NCBI GenBank assembly: GCA_039029935.1
Contig: JBCCFC010000929.1
Location: 1-5,698 of the forward strand
Source: G039029935 sp039029935
GTDB taxonomy: Bacteria; Chloroflexota; Anaerolineae; Caldilineales; Caldilineaceae
DNA length: 5,698 nt
Direction of reading: 5' to 3'
The notes beneath the pieces were generated by a model. It searched no databases and was not told where the DNA came from. It was given only the letters and a program-made list of their open reading frames with translations. How positions within the stretch are numbered: position 1 is the first letter of the stretch; each line of letters starts with the position of its first letter. Shown here piece by piece: positions 1 to 5,698 of this stretch. The translations under genes and the position numbers were made by a program.

Positions 1-975
1 CGTAATCCCCCCTTTGATCTCGCACAGCCACCTCTCTGGCGTGCTTTGCTCATTCATGTTGCAGCGCAGGAGCACATCTTTGTCTACATCGTTCACCACA
101 GCATCATGGATGGTTGGTCCAATGGTATCTTCCGGCGAGAGTTGTCTCATTTTTATAATGGTTTTACAACAGGAATAGAACCCCCATCCTTGCCTGCTTT
201 ACCTGTCTCCTATCAGGATTTTTCGATATGGCAACGGACTCAGATTCAAGATGCACGTCTCGCTGAACTTGTTTCTTATTGGCGGTTCCGTCTCGCCAAC
301 ATCCAGCCATTGAACTTGCCCACAGACCGCCCACGCCGACAACAACCAAGCCATCAGGGAAAAATAGCGACGATTGCCATTGACCACAACGTGTATCGCG
401 GTCTTGCAGACCTTGCGCGCAGACAAGACGCCAGCCTCTATATGGTATTGTTGACAGCCTTTCAGATTTTGCTGCATCGCTATAGCCATCAAGACGATAT
501 TGCGGTCGGGTCGCCTATCGCCAACCGGACACGACCAGAGCTAGAAGGTATCTACGGCTTTTTTGCCAATACGCTGGTGATGCGTACCGATTGCAGTGGG
601 AACCCGACGGTTATTGCACTATTGGCACAGGTATGCCAACATCTGCTTGATGCCTATCAACATCAAGATTTACCCTTTGAAAAGCTGGTCGAGGAGTTAA
701 TGCCCGTGCGTCAGTTGCACCGGACGCCGTTCTTTGATGTGCTTTTTTCATTACAAAATTTTCATCGAGATACATGGACATTCCAGGGGATCACCACACA
801 AGCATTTGTCAAGCAAGACATTATCAGCAAATTTGACATGAACATTGTCCTCCACGAAACCAAGACCGGGCTATCTGGGCGATGGGAATATGCAACCGAT
901 TTATTTGACGATGCGACCATCAAGCGCATGATCACCCATTTTGAGATGTTGCTCAGGGGCATTGTCACAAACCCA
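1..975 (+). other. Condensation (C) domain of gene 1, N-terminally truncated by the window, LCL-like
   Basis: Catalyses amide bond formation between the upstream peptidyl donor and the aminoacyl acceptor on this module. Visible core motifs: C3 HHSIMDGWS at residues 32-40 (second His, residue 33, is the expected catalytic one), C4-like SYQDFSIWQR, C5 YGFFANTLVMR with its Arg195 intact, C6 HQDLPFEKLVEEL from residue 221, and C7 RQLHRTPF at 237-244. C1 and C2, normally about 100-130 residues before the His motif, lie outside the window. The motifs resemble LCL domains, which take an L-configured donor. The subtype is judged from motifs only and lacks the diagnostic N-terminal part. Confidence 0.93.
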
Positions 976-2940
976 AGCCAACCGATTGCCCAAATACCCC
1001 TATTGACGGACAGCGAAATCACCCAAATTCAGCTTGACTGGAACGATACCTCTATCACCTATGATGCATTGTGTGTCCATCAACTGTTTGAGCGGCAGGC
1101 CAAGGCCACACCCGATGCTGTGGCCGTTGTTTATCAACAGGACGCATTAACCTATGCCGAGCTAGATACGCGTGCCAACCAACTGGCGGATCATCTGCAA
1201 TCGTTGGGTGTCGGGCCGGATGTGTTGGTTGGCATCTGTGTTGAGCGTTCGCTAGCAATGATCATTGGTCTTTTAGCGGTACTCAAAGCAGGCGGTGCAT
1301 ATGTGCCATTAGACCCGATGTACCCACAGCGTCGTTTGACCTTTATGTTGCAGGATACGGATTCCCCTGTCCTGTTGACGCAGACAACCTTGACCCCATT
1401 ATTTCAATCCTACACAGGACATCTGCTCCAGCTTGATGATGGCATGTCTTTTTTGAATCAGAAACGGTTGGCGAATCCACCTTCAACCACAACCTTAGAC
1501 CATCTTGTCTATATCACCTATACATCGGGTTCCACAGGCGTCCCCAAAGGCATTGCCATGCCGCACCAAGCCATGACCAACTTTATCCAGTGGCAACTCA
1601 ATCACACAGCGTTGAGGCATAAAACAACCCCAATCAACTGCTTGCAATATAGCTCACTAAATTTTGATGCCAGCTTTACCGATATCTTCATGACACTCTG
1701 CGCGGGTGATACGTTGTTTATCATTCCAGAGTCTGCAAGGCAAGACCCTGAACAGCTAGTCCAGTTTGTTGCCCAGCATGAAATTGTGCGCGCCAACTTT
1801 CCCGCAGTCGTGTTGCAGCAATTTGCGGAGTTCGCCACACAGAAGGCGTATGCGTTCAAGCTGCGTGAGGTGCTGAGTACCGCCGAGCAGCTACAGATTA
1901 CACCCGCCATTGTCAACCTGTTTGAGTCCCTGGATGGTGCCGTTTTGCAAAACCAATATGGCCCAGCAGAGACCCATGTGGTTGCGTCGCTAAAGCTGCT
2001 GGAGATGCCCTCGACATGGCCGCAATTCCCATCCATTGGGTGGCCGATTGCCAACACCCAACTCTATATTCTCGACGCCCACATGCAGAGCGTTCCTATT
2101 GGCGTGACGGGTGATTTGTATATTGGTGGGCACTCATTGGCGAGAGCCTATATCAACCGCTCCGAGTTGACCGAAGAAAAATTTATCCCACACCCCTGCT
2201 GCCACGAGGAGGGGAAACGGCTTTACAGGACAGGGGACTTGGCATACTATCTACCCGACGGTCGTATCCAGTTTCTTGGGCGCAAAGACAACCAGGTCAA
2301 AATACGTGGCTTTAGCGTTGAGTTGGGCGAGGTTGAAGCCGCGCTGTATGCTCATGCAGCTGTCAGCCAAGCCGCTGTGCTTGTCCGAGAGATACAGGAC
2401 GAAAAGCAGTTGGTTGCGTATCTTGTACTCAATCCATCCACTGAGCATCCCGTGACCGTGAGTGAGTTGCGTCGCTTCCTGGCCGAAATCATCCCTGAAT
2501 ATATGCAGCCATCAGCCTATGTCTATTTGGATGCCTTGCCGCTCACCCCCAACGGAAAACTGGACCGACACGCCTTGCCCGCCCCAGATAGGTATCGACC
2601 CGCGTTATTGAATGCGTTTGTGCCACCACAATCAGCCACGGAAACGGCATTGGCGGCGATTTGGGGCAACCTGCTCAATTTGAATCGAGTCGGTCTCCAC
2701 GATCACTTCTTTGAGTTGGGTGGACATTCATTACTTGCCGTACGGACAGCCTCGCAGATTCGCAATCACTTTACCATTGAACTACCACTACGCATCCTCT
2801 TTGAACGGACCACAATCCATGAGTTGGGCTATTATATTGATGCGTTACTGCTTGCCAAGAGGATAAATCCTGCCACGAATCGGACCGTGCGTAATGATAC
2901 ACAGGATAACTTTAGTAACCTAGAGGAGGAGGAATGGTAG
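1..2940 (+). CDS. NRPS protein, C-terminal part: (partial C)-A-T with acidic C-terminal tail; 5' end outside window
   Basis: Non-ribosomal peptide synthetase that selects one amino acid as an aminoacyl-adenylate, tethers it to a phosphopantetheine arm and joins it to the upstream peptide; presumably cytosolic. The frame is open from base 1 (979 residues visible) and the first residues already read as C-domain sequence (PFDLAQPPLWRALL), so the gene begins upstream and the TTG at 46 is not a start. Numbering from base 1: C domain to about 325 with HHSIMDG at 32-38; A domain about 359-863 with A3 at 507-517, FDASFTDIF at 555-563, NQYGPAET at 651-658, YRTGDL at 742-747 and the A10 lysine K853; T domain about 876-950 with LGGHSL and Ser910; then a hydrophilic tail ending LEEEEW. 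No epimerase or thioesterase follows, so the chain passes to the next protein. The stop overlaps the start of gene 2. Earlier modules may exist upstream. NRPS identity is certain; the amino acid loaded is not. Confidence 0.97.
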   Translation, partial: RNPPFDLAQPPLWRALLIHVAAQEHIFVYIVHHSIMDGWSNGIFRRELSHFYNGFTTGIEPPSLPALPVSYQDFSIWQRTQIQDARLAELVSYWRFRLANIQPLNLPTDRPRRQQPSHQGKIATIAIDHNVYRGLADLARRQDASLYMVLLTAFQILLHRYSHQDDIAVGSPIANRTRPELEGIYGFFANTLVMRTDCSGNPTVIALLAQVCQHLLDAYQHQDLPFEKLVEELMPVRQLHRTPFFDVLFSLQNFHRDTWTFQGITTQAFVKQDIISKFDMNIVLHETKTGLSGRWEYATDLFDDATIKRMITHFEMLLRGIVTNPSQPIAQIPLLTDSEITQIQLDWNDTSITYDALCVHQLFERQAKATPDAVAVVYQQDALTYAELDTRANQLADHLQSLGVGPDVLVGICVERSLAMIIGLLAVLKAGGAYVPLDPMYPQRRLTFMLQDTDSPVLLTQTTLTPLFQSYTGHLLQLDDGMSFLNQKRLANPPSTTTLDHLVYITYTSGSTGVPKGIAMPHQAMTNFIQWQLNHTALRHKTTPINCLQYSSLNFDASFTDIFMTLCAGDTLFIIPESARQDPEQLVQFVAQHEIVRANFPAVVLQQFAEFATQKAYAFKLREVLSTAEQLQITPAIVNLFESLDGAVLQNQYGPAETHVVASLKLLEMPSTWPQFPSIGWPIANTQLYILDAHMQSVPIGVTGDLYIGGHSLARAYINRSELTEEKFIPHPCCHEEGKRLYRTGDLAYYLPDGRIQFLGRKDNQVKIRGFSVELGEVEAALYAHAAVSQAAVLVREIQDEKQLVAYLVLNPSTEHPVTVSELRRFLAEIIPEYMQPSAYVYLDALPLTPNGKLDRHALPAPDRYRPALLNAFVPPQSATETALAAIWGNLLNLNRVGLHDHFFELGGHSLLAVRTASQIRNHFTIELPLRILFERTTIHELGYYIDALLLAKRINPATNRTVRNDTQDNFSNLEEEEW
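661..696 (+). repeat. Module-internal homologous segment (C6 motif region), copy 1
   Basis: This 36-base stretch (HQDLPFEKLVEE) matches 4111-4146 in gene 2 at 31 of 36 bases by hand count, with every mismatch in the third or second codon position of otherwise aligned codons. It reflects paralogous C domains and is not a mobile repeat, but such islands are substrates for homologous recombination between modules. Confidence 0.7.
1075..2589 (+). other. Adenylation (A) domain of gene 1, complete, specificity unassigned
   Basis: Activates an amino acid with ATP and loads it on the adjacent carrier. A3 YTSGSTGVPKG, A5 NQYGPAET, A7 YRTGDL, A8 (residues 760-779, including KIRGFSVELGEVE) and A10 PNGKLDR are all present, so it should be catalytically competent. 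Aligning by eye to the GrsA Phe-activating domain gives pocket residues D556, A557, T560, N599, L625, T627, Q652, V660, V661, K853 (positions 235, 236, 239, 278, 299, 301, 322, 330, 331, 517). D235 and K517 fit an alpha-amino acid. The stretch LQQFAE and the NQYGP...HVV context recall the Pro-activating subgroup, but A236, T239, N278 and T301 do not fit Pro. Oddities: VLSTAEQ where VITAGEQ is usual, and SLARAY where a glycine usually precedes the Tyr (A6). Alignment near N278 is by eye and could shift by one. Confidence 0.93.
1231..1251 (+). repeat. Module-internal homologous segment (early A domain), copy 1
   Basis: This 21-base stretch (GICVERS) is identical to 4692-4712 except for one base (C/T at position 6 of the segment). 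The following bases, through the A2-region motif (LAVLKAGGAYVPLDP), also align well with gene 2. It is a conserved A-domain motif shared by paralogous modules and a possible recombination point, not an inserted element. Confidence 0.65.
2626..2850 (+). other. Thiolation / peptidyl carrier (T) domain of gene 1
   Basis: Carries the amino acid and growing peptide as a thioester on 4'-phosphopantetheine. The motif FFELGGHSLLAVR contains the attachment serine, residue 910 (codon 2728-2730). The sequence from ATETALAAIW to the helix ending ERTTIHELGYYIDALL spans a normal four-helix carrier. The LGGHSL form, rather than LGGDSI/LGGDSL, is the one usually followed by a C domain and not by an epimerase, which agrees with the LCL-like C domain at the start of gene 2. 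Confidence 0.95.
2857..2937 (+). other. Acidic C-terminal tail of gene 1, probable docking peptide
   Basis: After the carrier domain, about 27 residues rich in Asn, Asp, Thr and Arg run to a terminal FSNLEEEEW. No domain fits this stretch. NRPS proteins whose partner begins with a TubC_N (beta-hairpin docking) domain typically end in a short linear peptide that the hairpin binds. The four Glu and final Trp are a plausible complement to the Lys/Arg-rich hairpin of gene 2 (K26, R28, R30, K33). The docking role is inferred from position and charge. Confidence 0.6.
2922..2936 (+). promoter_or_regulatory. Ribosome binding site and start codon of gene 2, inside the end of gene 1
   Basis: The purine run AGAGGAGGAGG at 2922-2932 sits directly before ATG 2934-2936. 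It contains AGGAGG twice, ending 4 and 1 bases before the ATG, plus GAGG ending 7 bases before it, so a strong Shine-Dalgarno pairing is available at slightly short to normal spacing. It decides the start: the protein from this ATG begins exactly with a TubC_N docking domain. Because the site lies within translated gene 1, ribosomes terminating at TAG 2938-2940 can restart here. Confidence 0.85.
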
Positions 2941-3101
2941 ATAAACCAATTGACGTGCTGTTTACAGAGCTGCATCAACAGGGCATTATGTTGTGGATAG
3001 AAGGTGAAAAATTGCGCTCCAGAGCACCCAAAGGTGTCGTGACCGATGAAATGCGAGAAGAAATCAAAGAGCGCAAGCGTGAGCTGATTCAATTTTTATC
3101 A
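2934..3101 (+). other. TubC_N-type N-terminal docking domain of gene 2
   Basis: Small module that recognises the C-terminus of the preceding synthetase and so sets the order of proteins. The pattern matches the family: a first helix (VLFTELHQQGIMLW, residues 8-21), a beta-hairpin (residues 22-36) carrying EGEKLRSRAPKGVV with the hallmark APKG at 31-34, then a charged helix (DEMREEIKERKRELIQFL, residues 38-55). The exposed hairpin is strongly basic (K26, R28, R30, K33). The TubC_N fold is known from tubulysin TubC to bind partners through this hairpin. A linker rich in Ala, Pro and Ser (about 57-73) leads into the C domain. Confidence 0.93.
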
Positions 3102-5698
3102 CAGGCAAGTCATGCCCATACCTCTATCCCTATCGCACCCCCCTCCGCACGTCTCCAACTCTCCTTTGCCGAGGAGCGTCTTTGGTTCATTCATCAGCTT
3201 GAACCAACCCTGCCCATCTATACAATTCCGTTGGCCTATCGTCTCCAAGGTGATCTGGATGTCAGCGCATTGCAGCAGAGTATCGCCGCACTGGTCGACC
3301 GTCATGAGAGTCTACGCACCACATTTGAGACACACAATGGACAACCCATCCGCGTTGTGGCCGACAAACAACCGATTGCATTACCAGTCATCGCTGTCGA
3401 TGGCGAAAGCAGCGTTGAGCAGTGGATTGTCGAGGAGCAATCAGCCGTTTTTGATCTGGAAAAAGGTCCCCTCTTTCGTGTGAAGCTACTCCAGACTGCC
3501 CCCGATGTTCATGTCTTTTTGATGAGTATGCATCATATCATCTCCGACGAATGGTCAGCCGATATTTTGTGGCGTGAATTACAACAACTCTACGATGGTT
3601 TCCGCCAAAGTCCATCCGAGTTTATACCCGCATCCGTATTGCCACCGCTATCCATTCAATATGCCGATTTTGCCCACTGGCAACGCACACGCAAGGAAGA
3701 GATTCTTAAACGCCAACTCCCCTATTGGCAGAAACAACTCCAAGATGTGCCACCGCTCATCGCCCTGCCTACAGACCACGTCCGACCACAGGAGGCAAGC
3801 TATCGTGGTGGTAGCGTTGAGTGCATCATCGCCCCTGACATCCACGAGCGTCTGGTCAGCCTCAGCCAGCAGATGGACACGACGTTATTTATGACGCTCT
3901 TGACAGCTTTCAACGTGTTGCTCTTTCGCTATGCAGGGCAAACGCAAATTGTCGTGGGTACACCGATGACCAACCGTATGACCAGCCAAACCGAGGATGT
4001 GATCGGATTCTTTCTCAATACCTTGGTGTTATGCAATGATCTTGTGGGTGATCTCACCTTTGCTGAACTGTTGCAGCGTGTCCGTACTAAAACCTTAGAC
4101 GCCTTTGAACATCAAGAATTGCCCTTTGAAAGGCTGGTTGAAGAGCTTCAGCTGGCGCGTTCTTTTGGTTACAATCCACTCTTTCAGGTGATGTTTGTAT
4201 TACAAAGCGATAAAGAGCAAACCTTTCACATGTCCGATATAAGGGTCACTCGCATTCTCTATCCACAACAAACAGCCAAGTTTGATCTCACACTATCCAT
4301 ACAAGAACGCGACGGTCAGTTGCGCGCTCATTTCAACTACAGCCGTGATCTCTTTGAAGAGGAAACTATCAAGCGCATGGCTGCTCATTTCCAAATGCTA
4401 TTGGCGAGTGTGACCGCAAAAACACCAGTAGGTATCCAACAGCCGATCTCGCAAATAGCCATGATGACCGATGAAGAACGCAGGCAATTAGAGTCATGGA
4501 ATGAGACACAGGTGGCCTATGACAGTGATATATGTCTACATCAACTATTTGAGGCACAGGCCGAACGCACCCCTGATGCTATGGCTCTTTTCTTTGATGG
4601 GCAACAACTGACTTATGCGGAGCTAAACAGCTATGCGAATAAACTGGCGCACTACCTCCACGCAAGAGGAATAGATTCTAATATGACGGTTGGCATTTGT
4701 GTTGAGCGTTCGTTAAAAATGGTCATCAGTGTATTGGCGGTACTTAAAGCAGGGTGTATCTATGTTCCGTTGGACCCTTCATATCCACAGGAGCGGTTAT
4801 CGTTCATGCTTTATGATGCCGATATTGAACTTGTTCTAACCCAAGTGGATCTGCACGACCATCTAAATCTGGTCCTCTCAAATTCCAAAATAACGTATAT
4901 TGACTTAGACAGCATATGGAACAAGGTAGCTGCGCAGCCGAGCGATTCATCCACCATCATAACCCAGCCTCACGATAGTGCATATCTTCTCTATACCTCT
5001 GGCTCTACTGGAAGCCCCAAAGGGGTGATGACCAAGCATAAAGCCATTGCCAACCGAATAATAGGCATGCAGCAACAGTTCCCACTACAACGACAAGAAC
5101 GCACTTTGCAAAAAACGCCGCTCAGTTTTGATGTATCTGTATGGGAAATATTTTGGCCGCTTTCCAGTGGTGCGACGCTGGTAATTGCGCACCCAGATGG
5201 TCATAAAGACCCTAATTACCTTGTAAAGACCATTCAACAACTAGATGTAACAACGGTGTACTTCAACTGCTCTATGCTTAATAGATGGATGGAGGCAAAA
5301 GATGTGACAAAGTGTACCTCACTTAAACGGATTTTTTGTGGTGGGGAAGCACTCTCTATAGATTTAATGCAGCGGGTTTTTGCACGGCTAGACGTGAAGC
5401 TACATAATCTGTATGGCCCCACCGAGGCGGCAATTTATGTCAGTCATTGGCAATGTATCCCAACCTATACGCGCCCAACTATTCCTATCGGCCACCCTGT
5501 CTCGAATGTACAGCTATACATTGTGGACGAAGCAATGCATCCTGTGCCGATAGGTGTCGTTGGCGAGTTGTTGATTGGCGGTATTCAAGTGGCCGAAGGC
5601 TATTATAAACGTCCCGAATTGACAAGCGAAAAATTCATTCCTGATCATTTGAGTACTAACGGCGAAGGCGGATTGCTCTATCGCACGGGGGACTTAGC
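2934..5698 (+). CDS. NRPS protein, N-terminal part: TubC_N docking domain-C-A (A incomplete); 3' end outside window
   Basis: Next protein of the same assembly line: it receives the peptide from gene 1, extends it by one residue and presumably continues beyond the window. The frame has no stop from ATG 2934 to the window end (921 codons). Residues 1-56 are a TubC_N-type docking domain; about 74-495 a C domain (C1 SFAEERLWFIHQL, C2 RHESLRTTF at 123-131, C3 HHIISDEWS at 200-208, C6 HQELPFERLVEEL from 393); about 534 onward an A domain with A3 YTSGSTGSPKG at 687-697, FDVSVWEIF at 732-740, NLYGPTEAA at 825-833 and YRTGDL at 916-921. The A-domain end and carrier lie past the edge. It overlaps gene 1 by 7 bases in another frame, implying one transcript and coupled translation at matched levels. 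The C-domain motifs are diverged and the A-domain half is AT-richer than gene 1. Confidence 0.97.
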   Translation, partial: MVDKPIDVLFTELHQQGIMLWIEGEKLRSRAPKGVVTDEMREEIKERKRELIQFLSQASHAHTSIPIAPPSARLQLSFAEERLWFIHQLEPTLPIYTIPLAYRLQGDLDVSALQQSIAALVDRHESLRTTFETHNGQPIRVVADKQPIALPVIAVDGESSVEQWIVEEQSAVFDLEKGPLFRVKLLQTAPDVHVFLMSMHHIISDEWSADILWRELQQLYDGFRQSPSEFIPASVLPPLSIQYADFAHWQRTRKEEILKRQLPYWQKQLQDVPPLIALPTDHVRPQEASYRGGSVECIIAPDIHERLVSLSQQMDTTLFMTLLTAFNVLLFRYAGQTQIVVGTPMTNRMTSQTEDVIGFFLNTLVLCNDLVGDLTFAELLQRVRTKTLDAFEHQELPFERLVEELQLARSFGYNPLFQVMFVLQSDKEQTFHMSDIRVTRILYPQQTAKFDLTLSIQERDGQLRAHFNYSRDLFEEETIKRMAAHFQMLLASVTAKTPVGIQQPISQIAMMTDEERRQLESWNETQVAYDSDICLHQLFEAQAERTPDAMALFFDGQQLTYAELNSYANKLAHYLHARGIDSNMTVGICVERSLKMVISVLAVLKAGCIYVPLDPSYPQERLSFMLYDADIELVLTQVDLHDHLNLVLSNSKITYIDLDSIWNKVAAQPSDSSTIITQPHDSAYLLYTSGSTGSPKGVMTKHKAIANRIIGMQQQFPLQRQERTLQKTPLSFDVSVWEIFWPLSSGATLVIAHPDGHKDPNYLVKTIQQLDVTTVYFNCSMLNRWMEAKDVTKCTSLKRIFCGGEALSIDLMQRVFARLDVKLHNLYGPTEAAIYVSHWQCIPTYTRPTIPIGHPVSNVQLYIVDEAMHPVPIGVVGELLIGGIQVAEGYYKRPELTSEKFIPDHLSTNGEGGLLYRTGDL
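3153..4418 (+). other. Condensation (C) domain of gene 2, complete, LCL-like with diverged C3, C5 and C7 motifs
   Basis: Should join the peptide on the gene 1 carrier to the amino acid selected by the A domain of gene 2. C1 LSFAEERLWFIHQLEP and C2 RHESLRTTF are of LCL type, matching an upstream module without epimerase. The active-site motif is HHIISDE (200-206): both His and the Asp (H200, H201, D205) are kept, while the last Gly is Glu206. C4 (IQYADFAHWQR) and C6 (HQELPFE) are normal. C5 reads GFFLNTLVLCND, with Cys367 where an Arg is usual. C7 reads RSFGYNPL (409-416) where RDxSRxPL is usual. Length of about 420 residues is normal. Probably active, since the catalytic His is present, but see findings. 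Confidence 0.93.
4111..4146 (+). repeat. Module-internal homologous segment (C6 motif region), copy 2
   Basis: Counterpart of 661-696, encoding HQELPFERLVEE in the C domain of gene 2. Identity of 31/36 bases was counted by hand. The surrounding C-domain sequence is much less similar, so the similarity follows conserved core motifs. Confidence 0.7.
4533..5698 (+). other. Adenylation (A) domain of gene 2, C-terminal end cut by window, specificity unassigned
   Basis: Activates the next amino acid. A1 to A7 are visible: a normal start at LHQLFEAQAERTPDA, A3 YTSGSTGSPKG (687-697), A4 FDVSVWEIF (732-740), A5 NLYGPTEAA, A6-like GELLIGGIQVAEGYYKRPEL and A7 YRTGDL at the very edge. A8 and the A10 lysine are outside. 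By-eye alignment to the GrsA domain gives pocket residues D733, V734, W737, Y776, F801, G803, L826, I834, Y835 (positions 235, 236, 239, 278, 299, 301, 322, 330, 331). The D-V-W start and L322/I330 resemble Ser-type pockets (DVWH-x-SLID), but Tyr278, Gly301 and Tyr331 differ, so Ser is not supported. The usual FVPSML loop is FNCSML here. Confidence 0.93.
4692..4712 (+). repeat. Module-internal homologous segment (early A domain), copy 2
   Basis: Counterpart of 1231-1251, matching at 20 of 21 bases. It lies about 160 bases into the A domain of gene 2, near where the AT-richer part of that gene begins. Confidence 0.65.

Noticed and set aside
46..48. TTG at 46 as start codon of gene 1
   Set aside because: The frame is open upstream to base 1 and encodes conserved C-domain residues (PFDL...PLWRALL) continuing straight into the HHSIMDG motif; a start here would cut a C domain in half.
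1602..2057. Minus-strand open frame of 151 codons inside the A domain of gene 1, and other shorter minus-strand frames across the window
   Set aside because: All lie antisense to conserved NRPS core motifs, lack ribosome binding sites I can see and resemble no protein family.
2923..2934. GAG triplet run as a microsatellite
   Set aside because: Only three GAG units plus GAA; better explained as Glu codons and Shine-Dalgarno sequence.
2925..2945. A frameshift splitting one long NRPS gene, since the reading frame changes from frame 1 to frame 3 here
   Set aside because: Gene 2 has its own Shine-Dalgarno and ATG and starts with a complete docking domain, while gene 1 ends after a complete carrier domain with a typical acidic tail. 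This is a natural gene boundary.
2988..2990. ATG at 2988 as an alternative start for gene 2
   Set aside because: It would delete the first helix of the docking domain and has no comparable ribosome binding site.
3112..3483. Open frame on + strand (frame 1) and a second at 3574-3894
   Set aside because: Both lie wholly within the C domain of gene 2 in the wrong frame; their translations show no domain and are low-complexity (Ser/Pro/His rich), as expected for shadows.
3531..3551. HHIISDE as evidence of an inactive condensation domain
   Set aside because: The catalytic His and the Asp are retained; the final Gly is not catalytic and substitutions there occur in apparently active domains, so inactivity is not supported.
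1..5698. HIP1 octamers (GCGATCGC) as a cyanobacterial marker
   Set aside because: None seen on reading; absence does not decide the taxonomy and is noted only as weak evidence.

Overview
The window lies entirely inside a non-ribosomal peptide synthetase (NRPS) assembly line on the + strand. It holds parts of two consecutive multidomain genes and no other genes. No intergenic DNA is visible: the genes overlap by 7 bases at 2934-2940 (ATGGTAG), so they look co-transcribed and translationally coupled. Both are cut by the window edges.

Gene 1 (1-2940, 5' end missing) encodes the end of an NRPS protein. It has a condensation (C) domain lacking its N-terminal part, a complete adenylation (A) domain, a thiolation/peptidyl carrier (T) domain, and a short hydrophilic tail ending in Leu-Glu4-Trp. 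There is no epimerase, methyltransferase, ketoreductase or thioesterase domain in the visible part, so it must hand its peptidyl chain to another protein. Gene 2 (2934-5698, 3' end missing) starts with a TubC_N-type docking domain with a basic beta-hairpin. A complete C domain follows, then an A domain that runs off the window just after the A7 motif. I translated this frame codon by codon and found no stop in 921 codons. Acidic tail plus basic docking hairpin is what a cognate protein-protein handover would look like.

Both C domains look like LCL type (L-configured donor) and the carrier motif is LGGHSL rather than LGGDSI, so no D-residue is predicted at this junction. Neither A-domain pocket matches a specificity code I can recall: D-A-T-N-L-T-Q-V-V-K in gene 1 and D-V-W-Y-F-G-L-I-Y in gene 2. 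The product therefore cannot be named. The C domain of gene 2 has several departures from consensus core motifs, and its A domain is AT-richer than the rest (about 44% GC by hand count against about 49-53% in sampled parts elsewhere).

Organism: mid-GC DNA (about 50%), ATG/SD starts, and TubC_N-linked NRPS proteins suggest a natural-product-rich bacterium. Chloroflexota (Herpetosiphon- or Ktedonobacter-like), cyanobacteria and others are possible. I saw no HIP1 octamers, which weakly disfavours many cyanobacteria. This is a guess, not an assignment. I saw no RNA gene, mobile element, CRISPR array, promoter or terminator. The system type is known; the new element, if any, is the peptide it makes.
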